The notes under the pieces are model-generated. The model ran no database searches and was not told the DNA's origin. It saw only the letters and a list, made by a program, of their open reading frames with translations. Made by a program: the position numbers and the translations under genes. Below are positions 1 through 9,816 of a DNA stretch of 22,244 nucleotides, piece after piece. The DNA lies in NCBI GenBank assembly GCA_000310025.1, contig FN649727.1, positions 1,709,900 to 1,732,143 on the forward strand, given 5' to 3'. Within the stretch, counting starts at the first letter, position 1. The number at the start of each line of letters is the position of its first letter. The DNA comes from Ectocarpus siliculosus. Its lineage: Eukaryota > Sar > Phaeophyceae > Ectocarpales > Ectocarpaceae.

Positions 1-545
1 GGTCGACCTGGACATCTCCTAGCTCACCACGGCGACGTTTGTCGACACGGTAAGCCCTCTGCTGCGTGACTTCAACCACACGGTGCCCTACGGTTCCTGC
101 GGCGTCTGTCATGTCGACGGCTTACCCGAGGTTGGTTGTTGGTGTGGCATCTCCTCTCACAACCCAGTTTTGCTCTGTCAATATCCACTGGACAATCAAC
201 ATCGTGTTTCATGTGATCCGTGATACACTTGCATCCCCCTGACCCAACGGTGTTTCCTCTGTCTCTCGGCGACCGCTCTCTCTCAATCCCAGGATGCACG
301 AAAACGCCGCCTCTACAGTCTGAGTTCTACGTCGCCGTACGCCATCCAACATCACCTCCAAGACCTGCTGCGCTACTGCTGCGGCCGTATTTCGCCGAGC
401 ACCATTCGACACCAACGCCCGCACCATCATCAATGCCAACATCAGCATCACGGTCGGTCAAGGTCGAGACGACCATCAACACGAAGACCAAGGCAGCCCC
501 GTCGCCAGATATGTGAATCGTCGAGGCCGGTTTCTGGTCCAGACG
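1..545. repeat. L element copy 1 (5' end cut by window)
   Basis: Nearly identical to 2512-3065, so the window starts inside L. Shared landmarks are GGTCGACCTGGACATCTCC, CACACGGTGCCCTACGGTTC, GGCTTACCCGAGGTTGGTTG, CAGGATGCACG and TTTCTGGTCCAGACGT. A GT/GC dinucleotide run (about 546-574) leads into block 1. No intact protein was recognised in any frame. Confidence 0.88.
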
Positions 546-2275
546 TTTGTGTGTGTGTGTGTGTGTGCGCGTGCGTTTGGTGTTCTGTGTGGGCTTGCTG
601 AAATCAAAGGCAGAATGCAGTGGGTAAAGGTGTGAAATCGGTCTTCATTTTGATGAGAGGGTTTGCGTTGAGGCAGTGTCGAAGTGGTTTCCCTGAAATC
701 GGGCGTGTGTGGGTTTCGTGCGTTTGCTGAAATCAAAAGCGGAATGCAGAGCGTGGGGACGTGAAATCGGTCTTCATTTTCATGACAAGGTGTATGTTGC
801 TGCAGTGTTCAAATGTGATTTCCCGAAATCGGATGTGTGTATTTTGTGTGGGTTTGTTGAAATCAAAGGGAGAATGCACAGGGTGAAGGTGTGAAATCGG
901 GCTTCAGTTTGATGAGAGGGTTTGCGTTGAGGCAGTGTTGAAGTGGTTTCCCTGAAATCGGGCGTGGGTATTTTTCGTGAGTTTGCTTAAGTCCATGGCC
1001 GAATGCAGAGGGTGAAGGCGTGCAATAGGTCTTCATTTTGATGGGAGGGTGTGTGTTGAGACAGTGTTCAAATGGTTTCCGTGACATCAGGCGTTTGTGT
1101 TTCGCGTGGGAATAGCTGAAATCAAAGGCAGAATGCAGAGGGTGAAGACGTGAAACAGGTCTTCATGCGGAAGAGAGGGTTTGTGTTGCTGCAGTGTTGA
1201 AGTGTTTTTCCTGAAATCGGGATGCACCTGTTTTGTGTTTTTTGTTGAAATCAAGGGCAGAATGCGGCGGTCGAAGGAGTAAAATCGGTCTTCGTGCGGA
1301 AGGGAAGGGTCTGTGTTGAGGCAGTTTTGCAGTGATTTTTTCTGATTCCAGACGTGTGTGTTTTGTATGGGTTTGTCCTGAAATCAAAGGCAGAATACCG
1401 AGGATGAAGACGTGAAATCGGTCTTCAATTTGTTGAGAGGGTTTGCGTTGAGCCAGCGTAGGTGAGTTATCCTGAAATCGGACGTGTGCGTACTGTTTTG
1501 TGAAATTGAAGGCAGAATGCAGAGGGTGAAGGCGTGAAATCGGTCTTCGTGCGGAAGGAAGGGTTTGCATTGAGGCAGTTTTGAAGTGTTTTTCCCTGAA
1601 ATCGGACGTGTGTTTTGTATGGGTTTGATGAGATCAAAGACAGAATGCCGAGGGCGAAGACGTGAAATCGGTCTTCAATTTGATGAGAGGGTGTGTGTTG
1701 GGGCAGCGTTGAAGTGTGATTTCCTGAAATCGGACGTGTGTGTGTTCCCTGAAATCGGGATGTACGTGTTCTGCGTCCGTTTATTGAAATAAATGGCAGA
1801 ATGCAGAGGGTGGAGGCGTTAAGTAGGTCTATATTTTGATGAGAGGGTTTGTGGTGAAGCAGAGTGGGGGAGGTTTCCTGAAATTGGACGTGTGTGTTTT
1901 GCGTGTGGTTTGTGAATTCAAAAGCAGAATGAAGATGGCGAAGGCGTGGAATCGGTCTTCATTCGGAAGGGAGGGTTTAGGTTGCGGCAGTGTTGAAGTG
2001 TTTTTCCTGAAATCGGACGTGTGTGGTTTGCGTGGGTTTGTTGAATCAAAGGCAGAATGCCGAGGGCGAAGGCGTGAAATCGGTCTTCAATTAGATTGGA
2101 GGGTTTCCCTTGAGGCAGTGTTGGAGTGTTTTCCCTGAAATCAGACGTGTGTGCGTTACGCGAGTTTGCTGAAATCAATGGCCGAATGCAGAGGGTGAAG
2201 GCGTGAAATCGGTCTTCGAGCAGAAGAGAAGGTTTTCGGTCGGGGAAATGTAGAAGGACGTGTGTGTGTGCGAAC
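545..2275. repeat. 129-bp minisatellite, block 1 (about 13 units)
   Basis: The unit is recognised by TGAAATCAAAGGCAGAATGC, GTGAAATCGGTCTTCAT and CTGAAATCGGACGTGTGTG in fixed order. The GGTCTTC landmark recurs near 641, 770, 900, 1030, 1159, 1288, 1417, 1541, 1671 and onward, so spacing is close to 129. Within a unit the GAAATC core appears three times at spacings 34, 61 and 34. This block is the most regular. Open frames of 60-140 codons on both strands cross it because the period is divisible by three; I do not regard them as genes. Confidence 0.93.
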
Positions 2276-3075
2276 TGTGTCGGTAGGTTGTTGTCAACGC
2301 TAGATGGTCTACAAAAGCAATCAGTCGGCGGTCTGATAATTCACAACATAACTACGGCCGTGAGGTAACTCAACCCCTGGCGTGGGGATAGGGGGAGGGG
2401 GGGGTCCTCCATCCCTCCCCTCCCCCCCTCCTCCGCTACGTCCGTGCATTTCCTCCTTCGACAGTTGACTTCCGAAAGAGCACCACCGACAAGGACATCC
2501 TGGGTCATCTTGGTTGACCTGGACATCTCCTAGCACACGACGGACAAGTGGGTCGACACGGTAAGCCCTCTGCTTCGTGACTTCAACCACACGGTGCCCT
2601 ACGGTTCCTGCGGTGTCTGTCATGTCGACGGCTTACCCGAGGTTGGTTGTTGGTGTGGCATCTCCTCTCACAACCCAAGTTTGCTCTGTCAATATCCACT
2701 GGACAATCAACATCGTGTTTCATGTGATCCGTGATACACTTGCATCCCCCTGACCCAACGGTGTTTCCTCTGTCTCTCGGCGACCACTCTCAATCCCAGG
2801 ATGCACGGAAACGCCGCCTCTACAGTCTTGAGTTCTACGTCGCCGTACGCCATCCAACATCACCTCCAAGACCTGCTGCGCTAGCTGCTGCGGCCGTATT
2901 TCGCCGAGCACCACTCGACACAACGCCCGCACCATCACCAATGCCAACATCACCATCGGGGTCAAGGTCGAGACGACCATCAACACGAAGACCAAGGCAA
3001 CCCCGTCGCCAGATAAGTGAATCGTCGAGGCCGGTTTCTGGTCCAGACGTGTGTTTGTGTGTGTTTGGTATTCCG
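2275..3075. repeat. L element copy 2 (most complete)
   Basis: Begins after GTGCGAACTGTGTCGG with GTTGTCAACGCTAGATGG and ends at GGTCCAGACGTGTGTTTG. It carries a G-tract and C-tract pair (2384-2434) and a minus-strand frame of 100 codons (2623-2321) starting MTDTAGTVGHRVVEV. A related frame is found in copy 3. The product is not recognised; copies 1, 2 and 4 look frameshifted relative to one another in the second half. Confidence 0.88.
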
Positions 3076-3735
3076 GTCAGACCTGGCCATAGGATGCGAG
3101 GCATGTCTGGGGAAATCAAAGGCAGAGTGCAGAGGGCGAAGGCGTGAAATCGGTCTTCATGCGGAAGAGAGGGTGTGTGATGGGGCAGTGTTTATGTTGC
3201 TTCCCTGAACTCGGGATCTACGAGTTCTGTGTGTGTTGAAATCAAAGGCAGAGTGCAGAGGGCGAAGGCGTGAAATCGGTCTTCATTTTGATGAGAGGGT
3301 TTGCGTTGGCGCAGTGTTGAAATGTTTGTTGCCGAAATCGGGACGTGCGTGTTTTGCGTGTGTTTGTTGAAATCAAAGGCGGAATGCAGAGGGTGAAGAC
3401 TTGAAATCGGTCTTTATGCTGAAGAGAGGGTGTGTGTTGAGGCAGTGTTGAAGTGTCTTTCCCCTGAAATCGGACGTGTGTGTTTTGCGTGTGTTTGCTG
3501 AAATCAAAGGCAGAATGCAGAGGGTGGAGACGTGAAATCGGTCTTCATTTTGAATGGAATGTGTGTGTTGCTGCAGTGAAGTGTGATTTCCTGAAATCGG
3601 ACGTTTTTTTTTGTGTGGATTTTCTGAAATCAAAGGCGGGATGCAGAGCGTCAAGACTTGGAATCGGTCTTCATGCGGAAGATAGGGTATGTGTTGGAGC
3701 AGTGTTGAAGTGTTTGTTCCTGAAGTCGAACCTGT
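3075..3735. repeat. 129-bp minisatellite, block 2 (5 units)
   Basis: Same unit as block 1, with GGTCTTC/GGTCTTT landmarks near 3152, 3279, 3409, 3539 and 3667. It lies between L copy 2 and an L fragment that begins with GATGTACGAGAACGCC. Confidence 0.93.
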
Positions 3736-3870
3736 GTGTTTTCAGGATGTACGAGAACGCCACCTCACCGGCCTATGTTCTACGTCGCCGTACGGCCTCC
3801 AAGATCATCATCATCACCTGGCCCAAGACCTCGACCTACAACAACACACACCCGACCGACCGGACAGATG
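3735..3870. repeat. L element fragment (second half only)
   Basis: TTTTCAGGATGTACGAGAAC and the following CTACGTCGCCGTACGGCCTC match the later part of L. Everything upstream of the GATGTACG point is absent. It closes block 2 and precedes the non-repeat interlude. Confidence 0.8.
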
Positions 3871-4070
3871 AGTACGCCTTGCGCTCTTGCACCGGATATT
3901 TGTTCTGATTTCGCCCTTGAATAGCGTTGTTTTAGGATCAGAAGAACACGAATCTGAATGTAGTCGACAACGATCGCTTGAAGTGAGAATCCGGAAATGT
4001 GTGGTAACCATTCTGCTCAGAACATGGATGGAGTCAAAACGATTGCCGTACAACGGGTTGTGATGGGGTA

Positions 4071-4290
4071 TTGGTGACCTCGAAACGACTTGAGGCGTGC
4101 CGCGTTGACAACGGCCGGCTGGTGTATAGAGCGACTGCTAAGTGTAACCACCTTCGTAGCAACACCGATTGAGCTAGCGCACAAAGTAGGCTCGCTCGAG
4201 GTATCGACAGCGAGCGGTGCTTAGCAAAGATTCGGTAGCCGCGAAAGTAGTGCCTTGCGCAATCTGACCCCGACCGTAGCCCGTAACTGC
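4071..4290. repeat. duplicated foldback segment, copy A
   Basis: Direct repeat of 4521-4735, offset 450 bp. Shared blocks include GACAACGGCCGGC, GGTGTATAGAGCGACTGCTA, GTAGGCTCGCTCGAG and ATCTGACCCCGACCGTAG. Nested complementary arms: TGCTAAG 4136-4142 with CTTAGCA 4220-4226, and GCTCGCT 4190-4196 with AGCGAGC 4209-4215. Confidence 0.85.
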
Positions 4291-4401
4291 TACGACAGTC
4301 TGCACGCATCAACTCCTGGTTTTTGGACCAAATCAGTCCCGCCTACCCCCCCGTCCCCTGAACGGCATCGCTCAGAACGTTCTATTCGAGAGTAAGGGTT
4401 G

Positions 4402-4436
4402 CACTCGGGATGCTTGCTGAGCCCACCTCCCGAGTG
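4402..4436. other. perfect 9-bp inverted repeat
   Basis: CACTCGGGA and TCCCGAGTG separated by 17 bases, lying between the two duplicated segments. Could be a chance hairpin. Confidence 0.5.
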
Positions 4437-4520
4437 TCGAACTATCGAAACAAGAAAGTCTTGCATGTATTGTACGAACACAAACCCTGCGCCATGCGGC
4501 GGGGGCAATGTTTGGCAAAG

Positions 4521-4735
4521 TTGGCGAGCTCGAAACAGTTTGACGTTGCGGAGCTGACAACGGCCGGCAGGTGTATAGAGCGACTGCTAAGTGCGGCTAG
4601 CTTCGTAGGAACGCCGATACCGCTAGCGCGGAAGTAGGCTCGCTCGAGAAATCGGTAGCGAGCGGCGCTTAGCAGAGTATCGGCCGCGAAGTAGTGCCTT
4701 GCGCGGATCTGACCCCGACCGTAGCGCGCAACCAG
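4521..4735. repeat. duplicated foldback segment, copy B
   Basis: Second copy of the segment at 4071. The same nested arms are kept: CTGCTAAG 4584-4591 with CTTAGCAG 4668-4675, and GCTCGCT 4638-4644 with AGCGAGC 4657-4663, with the same 12-base inner loop length. Sequence outside the arms differs more. Confidence 0.85.
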
Positions 4736-5261
4736 ATGTACGATCGTTTCCTCAACTTTCTGGCCATTCATGGAAACTCGTACCTTCTCGTCAATTCAAA
4801 TCGCAATCTTGACTATCGGCCTCGCTAGTGCATCGCCGACGCCCGTCGTTTCAAGCAGCACGACTGTCCCGTTCCTCTCCGTCACTTTTGCAGCACATGG
4901 ATGCATTGATGGTGATATCGGCATGACAGTAGTGAACTGAGAGAACGGCTTACCGCACAACCGACCTGGATTGATTCGTACTCGGTTTGGGTTGTACTTG
5001 CAACGTGGCGTTGGTAAGGTAACCCATTCGCTCTCGGGGGGCAGCACACAATAGTGTGTACAGCCGGTCTTCTCTCCCCGTCCCTCTCCAGCCGTTCGTC
5101 TCTGCTGCAACCGGTCGTTACAACGGAGACAGCAGCGTCGACAAGGGGCGTCGGACGGCATCCTGGAGGTGCTCGAAGCATCTTGGACGTCTTGGAAAGC
5201 TTGCTACTTGTGGGTTTGGTGTGGCCAAGGTCTGTGCATGTATTGCACGGTGCGTCCTTCT

Positions 5262-5430
5262 CAAGTTCCCCAGAAATCAGGACGTGTGTGGTTTCCGTCT
5301 GTTCTATATCTAAAGGCAGACTGTTGTGAAGGCGTGAAATCGGTCTTTGAGCAGAAGAGAAGGTGTTTATTGGGGAAGTGTTAAAGTCGTTTGCCTGAAA
5401 CCCAGACGTGTGTGCGAACTGTGTCTGTCT
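5262..5430. repeat. 129-bp minisatellite, block 3 (1-1.5 units)
   Basis: A short, diverged stretch. GAAATCAGGACGTGTGTGG at about 5273 and GTGAAATCGGTCTTTGAG at 5334 identify it. It leads directly into L copy 3 through the same GCGAACTGTGTC junction seen at L copy 2. Confidence 0.85.
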
Positions 5431-5850
5431 GTAGGTTGTTGTCAACGCTAGATGGTCTACAAAACCAATCGCTCGTCGGCCTGATAAACCACAACATGAC
5501 CACGGCCGTGAGGTGACTCAACCCCTGGTGTGGGGATAGGGGGAGAGGGGGGTCCTCCATCCCTCCCCTCCCCCCCCGCCTCCGTTACGTCCGTGCATTT
5601 CCTCCTTCGACAGTTGATTTCCGAAAGAGCACCACCGACAAGGACATCCTGGGTCGTCTTGGTCGACCTGGACATCTCCTAGCTCACCACGACCAAGTCT
5701 GTCGACACGGTAAGTCGCCTGCTGCGTCACATCAAGCACACGGTGCCCTACGGTTCCTGCGGTGTCTGTCATGTCCATGGCTTACCCGAGGCCGGCTTCT
5801 GGTCTAGACGTGTATTGCGTTTCGGTCGGACGTGGCCATAGGAAGCCAGG
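5430..5850. repeat. L element copy 3 (internally shortened)
   Basis: Matches copy 2 from GTTGTCAACGCTAGATGG to GGCTTACCCGAG, then skips about 385 bp and resumes at GCCGGCTTCTGGTCTAGACG. The minus-strand frame 5778-5518 (MDMTDTAGTVGHRV) corresponds to the one in copy 2. Confidence 0.87.
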
Positions 5851-7330
5851 CATGTCTGATGAAATCAAAGGCAGATTGCAGAGGGTGAGGACGTGAAATC
5901 GGTCTTCATGCAGAAGAGAGGGTGTGTGTTGGAGTTTCGCTGAAATCGGGATGTACATGTTCTATGTCGGTTGAAACCAAAAGCAATGCAGAGGGTGAAG
6001 GCGTGAAATCGGTAATTAAGCGCCGACTGTGCGGTGTTGGGGCAGTGTTGAAGTGGTTCCCTAAAACCGGGGTGTGTGTTGTGTTCCGCATCTGCTTGTT
6101 GAAATTGAAGACAGATATTTGATGGTGGAGACGTGAAATCGGTTTTATTGCAAACATTTTCGTGCGTGTTGGGGCAGTGATGAAGCGATTCCCTTGAAAT
6201 CGGAATGTGCGCGTTCTGTGTCTGATAAATCAAGGCAGAATGCAGAGGGCGAAGGCGTGAAATCGGTCTTCATGCGGAAGAGAGGGCTTGTGTTGAGGCA
6301 GTGTTGATATGATTTTCCCTCAAATCGGACGTGTGTTTTGCTTTGGTTTGCTGAAACCAAAGGCAGAATGCCGAGGGTGAAGACGTGAAATCGGTCGTCA
6401 TGCGGAATTGAGGGTTTGTGTTGGGGCAGTGTCGAAGTGTTTTCCCTTGAAATCGGGATGTATTTTGTGTCTGTTGAAATCAAAGTCTGCAGAGAGAGGG
6501 TCAAGGCGTGAAATCTGTCTTGATGTGGAATTGAGGGTGCGTGTTTGGGAAGTGTTATTCGCTCCCCTGAAATCGGGACGTGTGCCAATAATGCCTGTTT
6601 GCTGAAATCACAGGTAGATTGTAGATGGCTGAGACGGAAGATTGGTTTGTTTGCAGAAGAAACGGGCGGATGACGGGGCCGTGTTGAAGTGGTTCCCCTT
6701 GAAATCGGGTGCTTCTTCGTGCTTAAACTGAAAGCAAGAACAGAGTTTTTGAGGATCAAGACATGAAATCAGTCTTCAGCAGGAGAGTGTGAGGCGGGGG
6801 AGTGGTGGAGTGGTTTCCTTCAAATGGGGGTGCATATGTTCTTCATTTGTTGGCTGAAACCAATGGCAGGTGGTTGAGCGTGAAAGCGTCAAAAGTCGGG
6901 CTTCAATCAGGATACAGGGTGTGTGTTGGGGCCGTAACGAAGTGGTTCTGTGTGAAATCGGGAGGCGTGGGCTTCTGTGTCCGTCTGTTGAAACCAAGGG
7001 CAAGTTCCAGAGGGTGAAGGCGTGAAATCGGTTTTCATGCAAAGAAGTGAGGGTTTTTGTTGGGGCAGTGTTGACTGGGCTTCTGTGTCTGTTGAAATCA
7101 ATGGCAGATTGCGAATGAAGGCGGAACAAAAGTCTTCATGAAGGAGGGAGGGAGTGTGTTGATGCGGTTCCCCTGAAATCGGGACATGTGTGCTTGTGCA
7201 GGTGCTTGTTCAAATCAAAGGCAGATTTTAGAACGTAAAGGCGTGAAATTGGTCTTGAAGCAGAATTGAGTGTGTGGTGGGCCAGTGTTGAAGTCGTCTC
7301 CATCAAATCGTGACGTGTGTGTTGTGCGTC
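5850..7330. repeat. 129-bp minisatellite, block 4 (about 12 units)
   Basis: Same landmarks as block 1 but with more substitutions and length changes (unit spacing about 105-135), for example around 6004, 6635 and 7128. A 204-codon minus-strand frame (6145-6759) runs through it. Its 43-residue periodicity reflects the repeat. Confidence 0.9.
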
Positions 7331-7930
7331 TGTTCGTCGAAAACCATGATCGATAGTCAATGAAAATGATCGACCATCGGCCTGAAACACGACTACATCT
7401 CCACGGCCGTAAAGTAACCCAACCCGTGGTGCGGGAATAGGGCGAGGGGGGGGGGTCTATCCTTTCCCCTGTCCCCCTCGCACCCCCCCTCTCGTTCATT
7501 TCCTGCTTCGACAGGTGATGGCGGAGAGGATATCACCGCTGAGGACATCCTGGGTCATTTTGGTCGACCTGGACATCTCTTGGCTCGCCACGGCCAAGTG
7601 TAAGCTGCCTGGTGCGCCACTGAGCGTAAGGTGCCCTCCGGTTCCTGTCATGTCTGTCCTGTCGATGAGGTTGTGTTTGGTAGGACAGGATGTACGAAAA
7701 CACCACCTCACTGGCTTCGCTTCTACCTCGCCGTACGCCGTTCAACATCATCACCACCGCCCCACCACCATCATTATCAAGATTAGCATCGTGGTCAAGC
7801 TCGAGACGACCATCAATACCGAGACCAAGCCAACCCAGTCGCCAGATAAGTGCATTGTCGAGTTCGGCTTCTGGTCCAGAAGTTTGCCTGACGTGTGCTT
7901 CTGTCGGATATGGTCAGAGGAAGCGGGACA
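7330..7930. repeat. L element copy 4 (diverged)
   Basis: Keeps the G-tract/C-tract pair (7436-7492), GACATCCTGGGTCATTTTGG, GGTCGACCTGGACATCTC, GATGTACGAAAACACCACC and TTCTGGTCCAGAAG. It is clearly more diverged than copies 1-3. Only 19 bp lie between its GATGAG and CAG|GATGTACG, versus about 160 bp in copy 2. Confidence 0.82.
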
Positions 7931-9240
7931 TGTCTGTTCGTAGTGATAGGTGAAGGCGTGAAGTCGGTCTTGATGCAGAAAAGGTTGTGTGTTGGGGCAG
8001 TGTTGAACTCGATCCCCGAAACCGGGGCGTGCAAGCTCTGTTCGCTTTTTGAAACGTAGGCAGATCGCAGAGGGTGAAGGGGTGAAATCGGTCTTCGACG
8101 AGAAGAGAGGGTGTGTTTTGGGCAGTGTTGAAACCGTTTCGCTGAAATCGGGACGTTTGTGCTTTGTGCTGTTGGTTGAAATCAAAGGCAAATTGCATAG
8201 GGTGAAGCCACAAAATCGGTCTTCAGGCAAAACTAGAGGGTGTGTGTTGGAGCAGCATTGAAGTCGTTCCCCTGAAATCGGGACGTGTGTGCTTCTGCAG
8301 ACGATGAAGGCATGAAATCGGTCTTCAAGCAGAAGAGAAGGAATGTGACGGGGTAATAATATCGTTCGCAAACTTTGTCTGTCGACTAAAATAAAGCGCA
8401 GATTGCAAAGTATGAAGACGTGAAATCGGTCTTCGAAGAGAAGAGAGGGTGTGGTTGAGCACACTTGAAGTCGCTCCCCCAAAGTCGGGACGAGTGTGTT
8501 TTGAACATCATCTGGTTGTTGAAATGGAAGGCAGATTGCAGAGGGTTCGGGTGAAGGCATGAAATCGGTTGCCTAGCGGAGGAAGCTGGTATGTTGGAGC
8601 GGCGTTGAAGTCGTTCCCTTGAAATCGGGGTATTGACGGTTACTGTTGTGACTGTGAAGTCAAAAGCAGGTTGCAGAGGGTGAAGACGTAAAATCGATCT
8701 TCAAGAAAAAGGAGGGTATGTGTGTGGGTCAGTTTAGAACTCTTTCCACTAGCATCGGGAGGTTTGTGTTCTGCCTCTGTTGAATTCAATCCCCATGTAG
8801 ACAAAAAGGGTGTGTGCTAGGCGGAGTTGAAGTGGTTCCTCTAAAATCGGGACGGGAGTGCTCCTGCGCTCTTTGTTGAAGTGAAAGTCATGTAGCAGAG
8901 GGTGAGGGCGTGAGATTTGTCTTCATGCAGAAAGGGGTGGGTAATAACATTTTTGAAGGGGTTTTGTTGCCCTGAAATCGGGACGTGTTTGCTTGTGTGG
9001 GTGGTTGTTCAAATCAAAGGCAGATTGTAGAGGGTCAAGGCATGAAATCGGTCTTGATACCCAAGACAGCGTGTGTGTTGGGGCGGCGTTTGCCGTGGTT
9101 CTCCTGAAATCGGGACGTGTGTGCTTCGGCATCCGTTTGACGAAAGCAAAGGCAGACAGCAGAGGGTTAACGAGTGAAATTGGTCTTGCAACATAATTGA
9201 TTGTGTAGTGTTGAAGTCTCCCTGAAATCGTGACGTGTGT
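7930..9240. repeat. 129-bp minisatellite, block 5 (about 10-11 units)
   Basis: The most diverged block. Units near 7961, 8089, 8212, 8314, 8421, 8558, 8690, 8915, 9046 and 9175 keep the GAAATCGG and GGGACGTG cores. Some are shortened to about 100 bp. A 269-codon minus-strand frame (7751-8560) spans L copy 4 and part of this block. The array ends at about 9240. Confidence 0.88.
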
Positions 9241-9816
9241 GTTACTTTGAGAAAGTAGAATCACGCTCAACCCTGCCCGCGATCGACAACTCAATCAACA
9301 GGTGCCTCGGGAAACCATCCAGGCTGAACGCGGCGGAATTCAGAAGACAGTGGACGCGGTTGGTGGAGGATTCCAACGGGCCAGAGCCAAAGGCGCACAG
9401 TACCGTGTTCATCTTTACACGGCTTTCAAAAGCAATCAGAAATCGATATTTGCTTTGATTAGGTTCTTGCAAGAGAATGGCAAGGCGTTTAATACCCGGA
9501 AGATGGCCCGTTCAAAGCAAGTCTTTCACGCAGAAAGGCCTTGAAGGCTTCAGGGATCTAGTTGATTTGGTGCAGGATCGGGTTGAAGGGTTTAGGCGGG
9601 AGCCATGGCTCGTGAGACGTAGCTCCGAGGCGTTCCTGGGCGGTTGTTTGTGCGCGGGCAATACATGCGGGTGCCGATGGATTTCGAGAAGTCTTTCTTT
9701 GAGCATTTTCAGTCTGTACATATGGAGAAAGGTGTTTGCCGGCAAGGAAGCGAACCCGAGAGGTCAATGGAGGATAACAATGTAACGAAAAAAGATTCGC
9801 GCCAACCAGAACCTGT
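9241..9816. other. region without recognised gene
   Basis: Follows the end of the satellite. Open frames of 70-102 codons overlap on both strands (for example plus 9302-9544 and minus 9472-9242). None has a recognisable domain; a decayed coding sequence is possible. Confidence 0.4.

Larger units (their letters stand above)
3871..5261. other. non-satellite interlude
   Basis: No 129-bp units and no gene recognised. It contains the duplicated pair listed separately. Open frames of 60-187 codons occur on both strands but overlap each other and show no recognisable domain. Confidence 0.6.

Noticed and set aside
6145-6759. 204-codon minus-strand gene
   Set aside because: It is a frame through satellite units; its sequence is the 129-bp repeat translated, and neighbouring units break the frame.
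545-9240. CRISPR array
   Set aside because: Repeats are about 129 bp, contiguous and diverged, with no short identical repeats separated by unique spacers, and the context is eukaryotic.
9242-9472. Reverse-transcriptase-like remnant on the minus strand (contains a DGFPRHLL stretch)
   Set aside because: The resemblance to non-LTR retroelements is limited to a few residues, with no catalytic motif or flanking domains.
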